The position numbers and the translations under genes are program-made. The notes beneath the pieces were generated by a model. The model saw only the letters and a list, made by a program, of their open reading frames with translations, was not told the origin of the DNA and ran no database searches. From the NCBI RefSeq assembly GCF_900113905.1, contig NZ_FORC01000003.1:186001-250000 (forward strand): a stretch of DNA of 64,000 nt, in the 5' to 3' direction. Positions within the stretch are counted from its first letter, which is position 1; each line of letters starts with the position of its first letter. Source of the DNA: Phytopseudomonas argentinensis. GTDB taxonomy: Bacteria > Pseudomonadota > Gammaproteobacteria > Pseudomonadales > Pseudomonadaceae. Shown one piece after another: positions 54,081 to 63,338 of the stretch.

Positions 54081-54605
54081 TCACAAAGACGCTTGAGCGC
54101 GCGTCCAGGTCTCGAAACGGTGGGCGGGCGCCGGCTCGTTGGCGGGCTGCTCATCGCACTCGACGCGCTGCCATTGCGCCTCGTCGAAGGCTGGAAACCA
54201 GGCGTCGCCCTCGGGCTGCAACGCCACGCGGGTCAGGTACAGGCGGTCGGCGATCGGCAGCGCCTGCTCGTACAGCTGGGCACCGCCGATCAGCATCACC
54301 TCGTCGACACCCTGCTCGCGGGCCCAGGCCTCGGCACGCTCGCGGGCGGCGTCGAGCGTGGCGAACACCTCGGCGCCCTCGAGCTGCAGGCCGACCTGGC
54401 GGCTGACCACCAGATTGAGCCGGCCCGGCAACGGGCGACCGAGGGAGTCCCAGGTCTTGCGACCCATGATGATCGGCTTGCCGAGGGTCTTGGCTTTGAA
54501 GTGCTTGAGGTCGGCCGGCAGGTGCCAGGGCAGTTGATTGTCGCGGCCAATCACGCGGTTCTCGGCGAGAGCGGCGATCAGGCAGAGGGGGAGTCGATTC
54601 GTCAT
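54081..54605 (-). CDS. folA: Dihydrofolate reductase FolA
   Basis: A 174-residue dihydrofolate reductase making tetrahydrofolate with NADPH. The N-terminal L-I-A-A-L-A-E-N-R-V-I-G and L-P-W-H-L-P-A-D-L (active-site Asp), M-G-R-K-T-W and the I-G-G-A-Q motif are all present. The ATG at 54605 is preferred; four extra upstream codons are possible and no strong ribosome site distinguishes them. Functionally linked to thyA, 7 kb away. Confidence 0.95.
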   Translation of the reverse strand: MTNRLPLCLIAALAENRVIGRDNQLPWHLPADLKHFKAKTLGKPIIMGRKTWDSLGRPLPGRLNLVVSRQVGLQLEGAEVFATLDAARERAEAWAREQGVDEVMLIGGAQLYEQALPIADRLYLTRVALQPEGDAWFPAFDEAQWQRVECDEQPANEPAPAHRFETWTRAQASL

Positions 54606-54729
54606 GGCGGCGAGCATAGCAGAGCGGGCTAGCGGCCGGCATACCTTGCCGCGCTGTCATCGTCACGCCATGGTTGTCGGTGCAGGCTGTTGGCAAACCA
54701 TCAGCCAACACGCTCAGGAGAGATGCCCG

Positions 54730-55836
54730 ATGCCCCTACGCCAGTTCCGTCTGCTACTGCTCAGCGTCCTGCTCGCCCTGCCCTTCAGCGCCAGCGCGCA
54801 AGAACCGGCAGCCCCCTCTGCCAAGCGCGCCGACCACGGCAAACCGCTGATCATCGCCCACCGCGGCGCCAGCGGTTACCTGCCCGAACACACCCTGGCA
54901 GCCTATGCGGTAGCCATCCTGCAGGGCGCCGACTATATCGAGCCCGACCTGGTGATGAGCAAGGACGGCCAGCTGTTCGCCCGCCACGATAACGAGCTGG
55001 GCCTGACCACCGACGTGGCCCGGCACCCGGAGTTCGCCGAGCGCAAACGCAAGGCCACCATCGACAGCGTCGAGCTCGACGGCTGGTTCAGCGAGGACTT
55101 CACCGCCGCCGAACTCAAGCGCCTGCGCGCCATCGAGCGGATTCCTGACGTTCGCCCGGGCAACACCCGCCTGGATCGCCAGTTCGAGATCCCGACCCTG
55201 CAGGAAATCATCGATCTGGTGAAGGCGCTGCAGGTCAGCCAGGGCCGCGAGATCGGCCTGTATATCGAAACCAAGCACCCCGCGCACTTCCAGCAGCTCG
55301 GCCTGGCCATGGAAAAGCCCCTGGTGGAGACTCTGGCCCGCAACGGCTATGCCGACGCAGAGGCGCCGGTGTTTATCCAGTCCTTCGAAGTGAGCAACCT
55401 GAAAGCGCTGCGCCAGCTCAGTTCGCTGCGCCTGGTGCAGTTGTACGGCAAGGGCCAGCCCCAGGATCAGGTCGAGTTGGGCAACCCGCTGACCTATGAA
55501 CAGATGGCCACGTCCGCCGGCCTGAAGGCAGTCGCCGCGTACGCCAACGGCGTCGGCCCGGACAAGGGCTACGTCATCCCGTGCAAAGCGGACGGCAGCC
55601 TGGGCGAGCCGACGCGCTTCGTCGCCGACGCCCACGCCGCCGGCCTGCTGGTGCACCCCTATACCTTCCGCGCCGAAAACCAGTTCCTGCCCACTGACCT
55701 GCAACGGGGCAGCGACCCGGCCGCGCGTGGCGATATCGACGCCGAGCTGCGCGCCTTCCTGGCCACCGGCATCGATGGGCTGTTCATCGACCAGCCGGAC
55801 ATCGCCGTGCGCCTGCGCGAGGCTGCCACACACTAG
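54730..55836 (+). CDS. glpQ: Periplasmic glycerophosphodiester phosphodiesterase GlpQ
   Basis: A 368-residue exported enzyme that releases glycerol-3-phosphate from glycerophosphodiesters. A signal peptide ends at A-S-A (residue 22). The GDPD motif H-R-G-A-S-G-Y-L-P-E-H-T carries the catalytic histidine, followed by E-P-D-L and A-R-H-D (second His). The ATG at 54730 follows CAGGAGAG. Length fits GlpQ. It stands alone, divergent from folA. Confidence 0.94.
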   Translation: MPLRQFRLLLLSVLLALPFSASAQEPAAPSAKRADHGKPLIIAHRGASGYLPEHTLAAYAVAILQGADYIEPDLVMSKDGQLFARHDNELGLTTDVARHPEFAERKRKATIDSVELDGWFSEDFTAAELKRLRAIERIPDVRPGNTRLDRQFEIPTLQEIIDLVKALQVSQGREIGLYIETKHPAHFQQLGLAMEKPLVETLARNGYADAEAPVFIQSFEVSNLKALRQLSSLRLVQLYGKGQPQDQVELGNPLTYEQMATSAGLKAVAAYANGVGPDKGYVIPCKADGSLGEPTRFVADAHAAGLLVHPYTFRAENQFLPTDLQRGSDPAARGDIDAELRAFLATGIDGLFIDQPDIAVRLREAATH

Positions 55837-55904
55837 CTGCGAGCTGTTGTCATTCACCACGCAGCGGGTATGCTCCCGGAGACTGACACTCACCAGGAGA
55901 TCGC

Positions 55905-57281
55905 GTGTCCCTACCCAAGCTGCAACGCCTCTGGCTCTGCGAGGCCGTGCGCCTGCGCGAAGAGCATGCCGGCCTGCTCGAAGACAGCGAAGCCAACCGC
56001 CGTGCCCAGGCAGCCGGCGGCGACCTGGCCACCCGTATCGAACAGCGTGCCCTGCACCTGGCCGAACGCGATGGCCAGGTGCAGGCGCAGCGCCATTGGC
56101 TCCAGGGTGCGCGCCTGGCCCTGCTGCTGCTCGGCCTGCTGGCCCTGGCCAGCGGCGCCGGTCTGGCGGTAGCCGCCCTGGGTGACGGACAGACGCCGGT
56201 CAACGTGTTCTGGGCCCTGGGCAGCCTGCTCGGCCTGCATATTCTGATGCTGCTGGGCTGGTTGCTCGGCCTGCTGTTCGGTGGCGGCCATGGTGCGGTG
56301 CTGGGGCGCCTGTGGCTGTGGCTCAGCGAGAAACTGGCCCGCGATGCCAGTGCGCTGCACACCGGTCCCGCGCTGGTTCTGCTGCTGCGCCGCCAGCGCC
56401 TCAACCGCTGGCTGGTCGGCATGGCCGTGCACGGCCTGTGGCTGGTGGCGCTGACCACCGCCCTGGTGATGCTGTTGGCGCTGCTCTCCACCCGTCGCTA
56501 CGGCTTCGTGTGGGAAACCACCCTGCTGGGCGGCGATACCTTCGTTGCCCTGACCCAGGCCCTGGGTGCATTGCCAGGCCTGCTCGGCTTTCCTGTGCCC
56601 GATGCCGCCACCATCCGCGCCAGCGGCGACAGCCCGCTGCCCCTGGAGGCGGCTCGCCATGCCTGGGCCGGCTGGCTGATCGGCGTACTGGTGATCTACG
56701 GGCTGCTGCCACGTCTGCTGCTGGGCCTGGTGTGCCTGGTGCGTTGGCGGGCAGGCACCGCGCGGCTGACCCTGGATCTGTCGCAGCCCGGCTACGACCT
56801 CTTGCGCGACCGCCTGCAGCCCAACAGCGAACGCCTGGGCGTATGCGATGCCGAGCCGGCGCAGCTGTATCAGGTGCAGTCCGCCGCGGGCGTCGACACC
56901 AGCAGCGGTGCACTGCTGGTCGCCATCGAACTGGATGACCGCCGCCCCTGGCCCCCGGTGCTGCCCAAATCGGTGGCCGACGCCGGCATCATCGACAGCC
57001 GCGAACAGCGCCGCCAATTGCTCGACCAGCTGACCCGCTTTCCGCCCGCGCGCCTGGCCATTGCCTGTGACCCACGACGCTCACCGGATCGCGGCAGCCT
57101 GGCGCTGCTCGCCGAGCTGGCCCGCTGCGCCGGCGCAACCCGCATCTGGCTGCTGCAGCCGCCGCAAGGCGAAACCCTCGACAGCGAGCGCCTGGGCGAC
57201 TGGCACAGGGCGCTGGACGAACTGCAACTGGCCCACCGCGAAAGCTCGCCCCTGACCTGGCTGGAGACTGGCCATGACTGA
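55905..57281 (+). CDS. DUF2868-family membrane protein
   Basis: A 458-residue protein starting at a GTG after CCAGGAG. A cytoplasmic N-terminal part (about 1-65) precedes four hydrophobic helices (about 67-92, 100-125, 167-192 and 250-275). A cytoplasmic C-terminal domain (about 290-458) has the D-x-x-R-x-W-P-P-V segment. No catalytic motif is recognised. It is paired with the DUF3482 GTPase 45 bases downstream, a pairing conserved in Pseudomonas, which suggests a membrane platform for the GTPase. Confidence 0.85.
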   Translation: MSLPKLQRLWLCEAVRLREEHAGLLEDSEANRRAQAAGGDLATRIEQRALHLAERDGQVQAQRHWLQGARLALLLLGLLALASGAGLAVAALGDGQTPVNVFWALGSLLGLHILMLLGWLLGLLFGGGHGAVLGRLWLWLSEKLARDASALHTGPALVLLLRRQRLNRWLVGMAVHGLWLVALTTALVMLLALLSTRRYGFVWETTLLGGDTFVALTQALGALPGLLGFPVPDAATIRASGDSPLPLEAARHAWAGWLIGVLVIYGLLPRLLLGLVCLVRWRAGTARLTLDLSQPGYDLLRDRLQPNSERLGVCDAEPAQLYQVQSAAGVDTSSGALLVAIELDDRRPWPPVLPKSVADAGIIDSREQRRQLLDQLTRFPPARLAIACDPRRSPDRGSLALLAELARCAGATRIWLLQPPQGETLDSERLGDWHRALDELQLAHRESSPLTWLETGHD

Positions 57282-57326
57282 TAGCAACCGCCGCGCGAAT
57301 GGGCCGCTCGCCAGGGGTTATCGCCC

Positions 57327-58712
57327 ATGAGCCAGCCGCTGAAGCTCGCCGTGGTCGGCCACACCAACGTCGGCAAGACCTCGCTGCTGCGCACCCTGAC
57401 CCGGGACGTCGGCTTTGGCGAGGTGTCCCATCGCCCCAGCACCACCCGCCACGTCGAAGGCGCGCGCCTGTCGGTAGACGGCCAGCCGCTGCTGGAGCTG
57501 TACGACACGCCGGGCCTGGAAGATGCCATCGCCCTGCTCGACTACCTCGATGGGCTGGACCGCCCAGGCGAGCGCCTCGACGGCCCGGCGCGGCTGGCGC
57601 GCTTCATGGACGGCAGTGAGGCGCGCCAGCGCTTCGAACAGGAAGCCAAGGTGCTGCGCCAGTTGCAGGCCTCCGATGCCGGCCTGTACGTGATCGACGC
57701 CCGCGAGCCGGTGCTGGCCAAGTACCGCGACGAGCTGAACGTGCTGGCCATGTGTGGCCGCCCGCTGCTGCCGGTGCTGAATTTCGTGGCCAGCGCCAAC
57801 CACCGCGAGGACGACTGGCGCGAAGCCCTGGCACGTCTGGGGTTGCACGCCCTGGTGCGTTTCGACAGCGTGGCGCCGCCGCTCGATGGTGAGCGCCGCC
57901 TGTATGAAAGCCTGGCGCTGATGCACGAGAAATCGCGCTCGCAACTGCAACGCCTGATCGACGATCACGAAGCCCAGCGGGTGGCCCGCCACCGCAGCGC
58001 CAAGCGCCTGATCGCCGAGCTGCTGGTCGACTGCGCCGCCTGCCGGCGCAGCGTCGCCAACCAGCCCGAGCTGGAAAAGAGCGCCATCGAGGATTTGCGC
58101 GCCCAGGTGCGCCAGCGTGAACAGCGCTGCGTGGAAGCCCTGCTGCGCCTGTACGCCTTTCGCCGCGAAGACGCCCGGGCCGACGATCTGCCCCTGCTGG
58201 ACGGTCGCTGGGGCGACGACCTGTTCAACCCGGAAACCATCAAGCAACTGGGCATTCGCCTGGGCGGCGGCGCGGCTGCCGGGGCAGCAGCCGGGGCGGG
58301 CGTAGACCTGCTGGTCGGCGGCCTGACCCTGGGCACCGCGGCACTGGCCGGCGCATTGCTCGGCGGCGGCGCGCAGACCCTGCGCAACTACGGCGCGCGC
58401 CTCAAGGGCAAGCTGCAGGGCCAGCGCGAGCTGACTGTCGACGACGCCGTGCTGCGCCTGCTCGCCCTGCGCCAGGAGCACCTGCTGGCCGCGCTGGATC
58501 AGCGCGGTCATGCGGCGGTGGAAGCGGTACGCCTCGGCACGCTGCAGGACAGCCAATGGCGCGAAGGCAAGCTGCCGGGCGCCCTGCGCGTCGCCCGTGC
58601 GCGGCCGGAGTGGTCGTCGCTGAACCCGGGCGCGCGCGTCGATCAGGTCGAACGCCAGGAACAGGTCGAACGCCTGGCCAGGGAAATCGATGCGGCGCCG
58701 ACTGCGAAATGA
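57327..58712 (+). CDS. DUF3482-family membrane-associated GTPase
   Basis: A 461-residue Era/TrmE-type P-loop GTPase. G1 is G-H-T-N-V-G-K-T-S (about 10-18), G2 lies in the following threonine region, and G3 is D-T-P-G-L-E-D (about 56-62). The G4 element is unusual and may be the V-x-N-F-V-x-S-A-N stretch near 150. The C-terminal half has long helices and a glycine-zipper segment (about 311-350, repeated G/A), which could insert in or lie on the membrane. Function unknown. Its stop overlaps the next small gene by 4 bases. Confidence 0.85.
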   Translation: MSQPLKLAVVGHTNVGKTSLLRTLTRDVGFGEVSHRPSTTRHVEGARLSVDGQPLLELYDTPGLEDAIALLDYLDGLDRPGERLDGPARLARFMDGSEARQRFEQEAKVLRQLQASDAGLYVIDAREPVLAKYRDELNVLAMCGRPLLPVLNFVASANHREDDWREALARLGLHALVRFDSVAPPLDGERRLYESLALMHEKSRSQLQRLIDDHEAQRVARHRSAKRLIAELLVDCAACRRSVANQPELEKSAIEDLRAQVRQREQRCVEALLRLYAFRREDARADDLPLLDGRWGDDLFNPETIKQLGIRLGGGAAAGAAAGAGVDLLVGGLTLGTAALAGALLGGGAQTLRNYGARLKGKLQGQRELTVDDAVLRLLALRQEHLLAALDQRGHAAVEAVRLGTLQDSQWREGKLPGALRVARARPEWSSLNPGARVDQVERQEQVERLAREIDAAPTAK

Positions 58713-58981
58713 GCCTGTGCAGCGAACTGGCCGCCATCCTCGAACGCGAACTGCGCTTGGGCAACAGCCTCGGCCAGGCGCCCCATCGCGCCGGCTGGCC
58801 GCAGGCGGATTCACTGTTCGCCGCCCTGCGCCAGGACTTCAAGAGCGACCTGAGCCAGTTGCCGCCATCGGTACAACACGGCCACTGCAACGACCCGCAC
58901 TACGGCTGGTACGAAGAGCTCTACTGCCGTGAACACCACCATCTACTGGTCGCCGGCGTGCCCAAACCCGGCCGCCGCTGA
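58709..58981 (+). CDS. Small protein of unknown function coupled to the DUF3482 GTPase
   Basis: A 90-residue soluble protein. The ATG overlaps the GTPase stop (ATGA), so it is translated by coupling. The C-terminal half is rich in His, Cys and Tyr (H-G-H-C-N-D-P-H-Y-G-W-Y and Y-C-R-E-H-H-H), which may bind a metal ion. No family is recognised. Confidence 0.7.
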   Translation: MSLCSELAAILERELRLGNSLGQAPHRAGWPQADSLFAALRQDFKSDLSQLPPSVQHGHCNDPHYGWYEELYCREHHHLLVAGVPKPGRR

Positions 58982-59003
58982 TCCCTGATTGCGAGCCTCG
59001 AAC

Positions 59004-59324
59004 ATGCCGGTTGCCAACCTGTTCCATGACAGCGAACCACCCGCCCAGGGCGAGCGCTTCGACACCCTGCTCAGCCATCGCAACCTGCAGATCGAGCGGA
59101 TCCTCAGCTCGTCACGCATCGAGTCGGTGGATTACCTGCAGGAGCAGGACGAGTGGGTGCTGCTGGCCCGCGGCGAAGCGCGCATGACGGTGGCCGGTGA
59201 AGCGCTCGAGCTCACCGCCGGCGATCATCTGTTTCTGCCCGCCGGCACACCGCACCGCGTGGAGCACACCAGTGAAGGCGCGCTGTGGTTGGCCATCCAC
59301 CTGCATCCTGGCAATGGCGTTTAA
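59004..59324 (+). CDS. Cupin-domain protein
   Basis: A 106-residue single-domain cupin. The two cupin motifs are recognisable: the E-x-V-L-L-A-R-G-E-A segment with G at the turn, and the L-P-A-G-T-P-H-R-V-E-H segment with the second metal-ligand histidine. Members range from isomerases to sugar-binding proteins, so the role is open. The ATG at 59004 is chosen over an upstream TTG. A REP-like palindrome follows the stop. Confidence 0.85.
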   Translation: MPVANLFHDSEPPAQGERFDTLLSHRNLQIERILSSSRIESVDYLQEQDEWVLLARGEARMTVAGEALELTAGDHLFLPAGTPHRVEHTSEGALWLAIHLHPGNGV

Positions 59325-59325
59325 C

Positions 59326-59350
59326 TGTGGGAGCGCGCCATGCGCGCGAC
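59326..59350. repeat. REP-like intergenic palindrome
   Basis: GTGGGAG followed by GCGCGC-CAT-GCGCGC (a 6-bp stem) directly after the cupin stop. This has the form of the short palindromic REP elements scattered through Pseudomonas genomes; here it may also end the cupin transcript. Confidence 0.6.
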
Positions 59351-59373
59351 AATTGGTGGGTATCGCCCTGTAG

Positions 59374-59413
59374 GGTGGAAGACGCTTCACCTACGCGGCC
59401 CGACCCTTCCACC
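59374..59413. repeat. Interrupted inverted repeat, dispersed-repeat type
   Basis: GGTGGAAG (59374-59381) and CTTCCACC (59406-59413) are exact complements 24 bases apart, with a second short repeat (TTCACC) between them. The pattern recalls dispersed intergenic repeats of Pseudomonas. It sits downstream of the EamA gene. Confidence 0.5.
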
Positions 59414-59432
59414 ACTAAATAACCACCACAAC

Positions 59433-60314
59433 TCAGCGCCTGAGCAGGCTCGTCCACAGCGTCGCCGCGACGATCAGAAAGCCACCGATCCACGCCTGCA
59501 CGCTCAACTGTTCGCTAAGCCAGAGCACCGCGAACAGCGCACCGAACAGCGGCTCGCTGCCCATCAGCAGCGACACCCGGGTCGGACTGCTGCGGCGCAG
59601 TGCGTAGTTCTGCACGAAGAACGCGAACAGCGTGGCGAACAGCACCAGATACAAGGTGCCGATCCAGAACGCTGGCTCTGTCGGCAGGGCAGGCAAACCG
59701 CCTGGCAGGACGATCACGCCGAGCAGCAGGCAGCCAATCCCGATCACCCCGGTCTGCACCGCGGTCAGCGCCAGGGCCGGTACCTGGGTATGGGCGGTCA
59801 GCCGCCCGGTCAGGCATACCAGCACGGCGCGCAGCAGCGCTGCCATCAGCATCAGCCCGTCGCCGAGGTTGAATTGCAGGTCGACGCCGCCGCTGAGCAG
59901 CCAGGTACCGAACAGCGACAGCGCCACTGCCGGCAGCAAGCGCGAATCGGGGCGGCGGTCGAGCATCAGCCATTCCACGAAGGGGGTGATGACCACGCAC
60001 AGGCTGATCAGAAATGCCGCATTGCTGGCCGAGGTGTGCAGCACGCCATAGGTTTCGCACAGGAAGATCGCCAGCATCACGCTGCCCAGCGGGATGCCAG
60101 GTGCCCAGGCCTGGCGGCCTTCACCGCGCAGTTGTGGCAGCAGGATCAGGAAGGTCAGGCAGAAACGCACGGCGAGAAAGCCCAGCACCGGGTAGAACAC
60201 CAGCGCTTCCTTGGCCACACCATAGCTTGTACCCCAGACCATGGCGACCAGCAGCAACAGCACGTCACTGGCCTGCAGCAGGCGCGAAGGGGAACGGCTA
60301 ACCAGGGTGGACAT
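59433..60314 (-). CDS. EamA/DMT-family metabolite exporter
   Basis: A 293-residue inner-membrane protein with ten hydrophobic segments in two EamA halves (about 15-140 and 150-290). The segment V-W-G-T-S-Y in helix one and G-S-E-P-L-F-G-A-L in the second half are typical of the drug/metabolite transporter family. The ATG at 60314 follows CAGGAAG. Substrate unknown. It is divergent from a LysR regulator across 90 bases, so it is probably that regulator's target. Confidence 0.88.
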   Translation of the reverse strand: MSTLVSRSPSRLLQASDVLLLLVAMVWGTSYGVAKEALVFYPVLGFLAVRFCLTFLILLPQLRGEGRQAWAPGIPLGSVMLAIFLCETYGVLHTSASNAAFLISLCVVITPFVEWLMLDRRPDSRLLPAVALSLFGTWLLSGGVDLQFNLGDGLMLMAALLRAVLVCLTGRLTAHTQVPALALTAVQTGVIGIGCLLLGVIVLPGGLPALPTEPAFWIGTLYLVLFATLFAFFVQNYALRRSSPTRVSLLMGSEPLFGALFAVLWLSEQLSVQAWIGGFLIVAATLWTSLLRR

Positions 60315-60404
60315 AGGGGTACTTCCTGTAATCGGTAAGGAGCGCATTGTCCATTGCGTCCCTCAGCGTGATAATCCATCAACCCCGAACAAGACCTGTT
60401 CCCC

Positions 60405-61328
60405 ATGCGCACGAATCTCACACCACAGCTGCTCCCCTATCTGGCCATCTTCGTACGCGTGGTCGAGGCCGGCAGCTTCTCTGCCACGGCTCGCCAGCAG
60501 GGCAGCACGGCGTCGGCGGTGAGCCGGCAGATCGCCCACCTCGAGCAGACGCTCGGCGTGCGCCTGCTGGAGCGCACCACGCGGCGCCTGCGCCTGAGCG
60601 AAGCCGGCAGCGAAGTGTTCGAGCGCTGCAAGGACATGATCGACGCCGCCCAGGCCGCCCTGGATGTCGGTGAGCGGCTGATGACCCGGCCCAGCGGCCA
60701 GGTGCGGTTGAGCGTGCCCAAGGCCTTTGGACGATTTCTGGTTTCGCCACTGATGCACGACTTTCTGCAGCGCTACCCGGATGTGGACGTCAGCCTCAAC
60801 CTCAGCGATCGCAGCCCGGACCTGATCAGCGACCGTTTCGACCTGCTGGTGTGCATCGGTGATCAGCCACCGGCCAACCTCGCCGGCCGCCCGCTTTGCC
60901 ACATCCAGCAGGTGCTCTGCGCCAGCCCGAGGTATCTGCAGCAACACGGCACGCCCCAGCACCCGGGCGAACTGGTGCACCACGCCTGCCTGTACCTGGA
61001 CGAAACACCGGAGGACCACCGCTGGCATTTCAGTAATGGGCCGGAGCAGGCCGTAGTGACGGTGAGCGGCCGCTTCGCCAGCAACCACAGTGAAGTACGC
61101 CTGCATGCCGTGCTTGCCCACATGGGCATCACCTGCCTGCCGCATTTCACCGCCGCCGCCGCGCTGGCCAGTGGCGAGCTGGTACGGGTGCTGCCGCAGT
61201 GGCGCTACACCGGCTCGTACCAGGGCACCGCCTGGATTCTCTACCACCCGACCCGCCACCTGCCGCCCAAACTGCGGGTGCTGATCGACCACCTGGCCGA
61301 GGGCCTTGGCAGGGAGTCCGCACCATGA
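60405..61328 (+). CDS. LysR-family transcriptional regulator
   Basis: A 307-residue regulator. The N-terminal winged helix (about 8-65) has F-V-R-V-V-E-A-G-S-F-S-A-T-A, S-A-V-S-R-Q-I-A-x-L-E and L-L-E-R-T-T-R-R-L-R-L. The C-terminal periplasmic-binding-protein-like domain senses an unknown ligand. It likely controls the divergent EamA exporter gene. A small gene overlaps its stop by 4 bases. Confidence 0.92.
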   Translation: MRTNLTPQLLPYLAIFVRVVEAGSFSATARQQGSTASAVSRQIAHLEQTLGVRLLERTTRRLRLSEAGSEVFERCKDMIDAAQAALDVGERLMTRPSGQVRLSVPKAFGRFLVSPLMHDFLQRYPDVDVSLNLSDRSPDLISDRFDLLVCIGDQPPANLAGRPLCHIQQVLCASPRYLQQHGTPQHPGELVHHACLYLDETPEDHRWHFSNGPEQAVVTVSGRFASNHSEVRLHAVLAHMGITCLPHFTAAAALASGELVRVLPQWRYTGSYQGTAWILYHPTRHLPPKLRVLIDHLAEGLGRESAP

Positions 61329-61642
61329 AGCGTCTATTGCAATGGTTGCAGCGGCGACGCCTGGAACGTCAGCCGATAGACACGAGTCAGCACGTCACCC
61401 TGGAAAATATCGATACGGAGGTCGGCAACCACATCTTGGCCACCCTCAAGGCCGAGGGTTGGCGACAGGTCGAGCAGTTCAGCCCGCTGGCCATCCAGAA
61501 GGGTATCGATTACGACAGCTACCGCCTGCGCCGCGGCCTGGATGAGCTGCGGCTGGAGTGGGACAACTGGTTCGAGTGGAAAATCAGCGGACCGAGTGAG
61601 CTCGTCGAAGAAATCGCCGAGCGTTTCTCGCTACGAAAATGA
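61325..61642 (+). CDS. Small protein of unknown function coupled to the LysR gene
   Basis: A 105-residue cytoplasmic protein with a strongly basic start (W-L-Q-R-R-R-L-E-R) and an acidic C-terminal half (W-D-N-W-F-E-W-K then E-L-V-E-E-I-A-E). The ATG overlaps the LysR stop (ATGA). No family is recognised. Codon use and composition are ordinary, so it is likely a real gene. Confidence 0.72.
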   Translation: MKRLLQWLQRRRLERQPIDTSQHVTLENIDTEVGNHILATLKAEGWRQVEQFSPLAIQKGIDYDSYRLRRGLDELRLEWDNWFEWKISGPSELVEEIAERFSLRK

Positions 61643-61656
61643 GCGATTAGATCCCC

Positions 61657-61705
61657 GGGTTACGCCTTCGGCTAACCCAGGCTACGGCTTTGCTTAACGT
61701 AGCCT
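61657..61705. repeat. Two adjacent intergenic palindromes
   Basis: GGGTTA/TAACCC around a CTTCGG-like loop (61657-61678), then AGGCTACG/CGTAGCCT (61679-61705) with an 11-base loop. They lie between the small LysR-linked gene and thyA, facing both ends of transcription. The form matches dispersed Pseudomonas intergenic repeats and may act as a weak terminator. Confidence 0.55.
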
Positions 61706-61737
61706 GCGGTTGAGCGCAGCGATACCCAGGAACAAGC

Positions 61738-62532
61738 TCAGACCGCGACCGGCGCCTTGATATGCGGGTGCGCTTCGTAGCCGACCAGCTCGAAGTCCTC
61801 GAACCTGAAGGCGAACAGGTCCTTCACCTCGGGGTTAAGCTTCATGGTCGGCAGCGGCAGCGGCTCGCGGGTCAGCTGCAGGTCGGCCTGCTCCAGGTGG
61901 TTGGCGTACAGGTGGCAGTCACCACCGGTCCAGATGAACTCGCCCGGCTGCAGGCCGCAGACCTGCGCGACCATCAACGTCAGCAGCGCATAGCTGGCGA
62001 TGTTGAACGGCACGCCGAGGAAGATATCGGCCGAGCGCTGGTACAGCTGGCAGCTCAGCTTGCCGTCGGCCACGTAGAACTGGAACAGCGCGTGGCACGG
62101 CGGCAGGGCCATCTGCTCGACCAGCGCCGGGTTCCAGGCCGAGACGATCAGGCGGCGCGAGTCAGGGTTCTTCCTGATCATCTCGATCAGCTTGCTGATC
62201 TGGTCGACCGACTCGCCGTTCGGCGCCGGCCAGTTGCGCCACTGGTAGCCGTATACCGGGCCGAGGTCGCCGTTCTCGTCGGCCCACTCGTCCCAGATGC
62301 GTACGCCATTGTCCTTCAGGTACTTGATGTTGGTGTCGCCCTGCAGGAACCACAGCAACTCGTGAATGATCGACTTGAGGTGGCACTTCTTGGTGGTCAC
62401 CAGGGGAAAACCGTCGGCCAGGTCGAAGCGCATCTGGTGGGCGAACACGCTGTAGGTACCGGTGCCGGTACGGTCCTGCTTGAAGGTGCCGTTGTCGCGC
62501 ACGTGGCGCATCAGGTCGAGATACTGTTTCAT
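61738..62532 (-). CDS. thyA: Thymidylate synthase ThyA
   Basis: A 264-residue thymidylate synthase converting dUMP to dTMP with methylene-tetrahydrofolate. The catalytic cysteine is in [16 protein letters not shown] near the start and [10 protein letters not shown] are family landmarks. Length matches the E. coli enzyme. The ATG overlaps the lgt stop by 4 bases, the usual lgt-thyA arrangement. The longer in-frame extension lies over lgt and is not real. Confidence 0.97.
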   Translation of the reverse strand: MKQYLDLMRHVRDNGTFKQDRTGTGTYSVFAHQMRFDLADGFPLVTTKKCHLKSIIHELLWFLQGDTNIKYLKDNGVRIWDEWADENGDLGPVYGYQWRNWPAPNGESVDQISKLIEMIRKNPDSRRLIVSAWNPALVEQMALPPCHALFQFYVADGKLSCQLYQRSADIFLGVPFNIASYALLTLMVAQVCGLQPGEFIWTGGDCHLYANHLEQADLQLTREPLPLPTMKLNPEVKDLFAFRFEDFELVGYEAHPHIKAPVAV

Positions 62533-63329
62533 CGCACCACCTCCACAGTGGCCTGGCGCTTGTAGGCATAGACCATCAGGCCCAGGCCGGCGAGCACCAT
62601 CGGTACGCAGAGCACCTGGCCCATGGTCAGCCAGCCCCACGCCAGGTAACCGAGCTGGGCGTCCGGCACGCGGACGAACTCGACGATGAAGCGGAAGATG
62701 CCGTAGCACACCGCGAACAGGCCGGAGACGGCCATGGTCGGGCGCGGTTTGCGCGAGTAGAACCAGAGGATGGTGAACAGCGCCACGCCTTCCAGGGCGA
62801 ACTGGTACAGCTGCGACGGATGGCGCGGCTCCGGCCCGCCGGTCGGGAAGACCATGGCCCAGGGCACGTCGCTGACCTTGCCCCACAACTCGGCATTGAT
62901 GAAGTTGCCGATACGCCCGGCGCCCAGGCCGATCGGCACCAGCGGGGCGATGAAATCCATCAGCTCGAAGAAGCTCTTGCCGTTGCGCCTGGCGAACCAC
63001 AGGGTGGCCAGCATCACGCCGAGCAGGCCGCCATGGAACGACATGCCGCCCTTCCACACTTCGAGGATCAGCAGCGGATTAGCGATATAGGCCGGCAGGT
63101 CGTAGAACAGCACGTAGCCCAGGCGCCCACCGACGATCACCCCCATCGCCACCCAGAACACCAGGTCGGAGAGTTTCTCCTTGCTCCAGGTCGGGTCGAA
63201 GGCGTGCAAGCGCCGCGAGGCGAGGAACCAGGCACCGCCGATACCCACCAGGTACATCAGGCCGTACCAGTGAATCTGCAGGAAGCCCAGGTCGAGGGCG
63301 ACCGGGTCAATATTCGGGTAGGGCAGCAT
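62529..63329 (-). CDS. lgt: Prolipoprotein diacylglyceryl transferase Lgt
   Basis: A 266-residue inner-membrane enzyme that attaches diacylglycerol to the lipobox cysteine of lipoproteins, including TssJ and TagQ here. It has seven hydrophobic segments and the signature [10 protein letters not shown]. GAGGAA precedes the ATG. It lies 9 bases after the TauE/SafE gene end and is coupled to thyA. Confidence 0.96.
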   Translation of the reverse strand: MLPYPNIDPVALDLGFLQIHWYGLMYLVGIGGAWFLASRRLHAFDPTWSKEKLSDLVFWVAMGVIVGGRLGYVLFYDLPAYIANPLLILEVWKGGMSFHGGLLGVMLATLWFARRNGKSFFELMDFIAPLVPIGLGAGRIGNFINAELWGKVSDVPWAMVFPTGGPEPRHPSQLYQFALEGVALFTILWFYSRKPRPTMAVSGLFAVCYGIFRFIVEFVRVPDAQLGYLAWGWLTMGQVLCVPMVLAGLGLMVYAYKRQATVEVVR

Positions 63330-63338
63330 CAGGATTCC

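Noticed and set aside
52872..54632. 586-codon open frame on the plus strand overlapping the permease and folA
   Set aside because: Runs in the wrong frame through the NCS2 permease, across a strong terminator and into antisense folA; Arg/Gly-rich nonsense.
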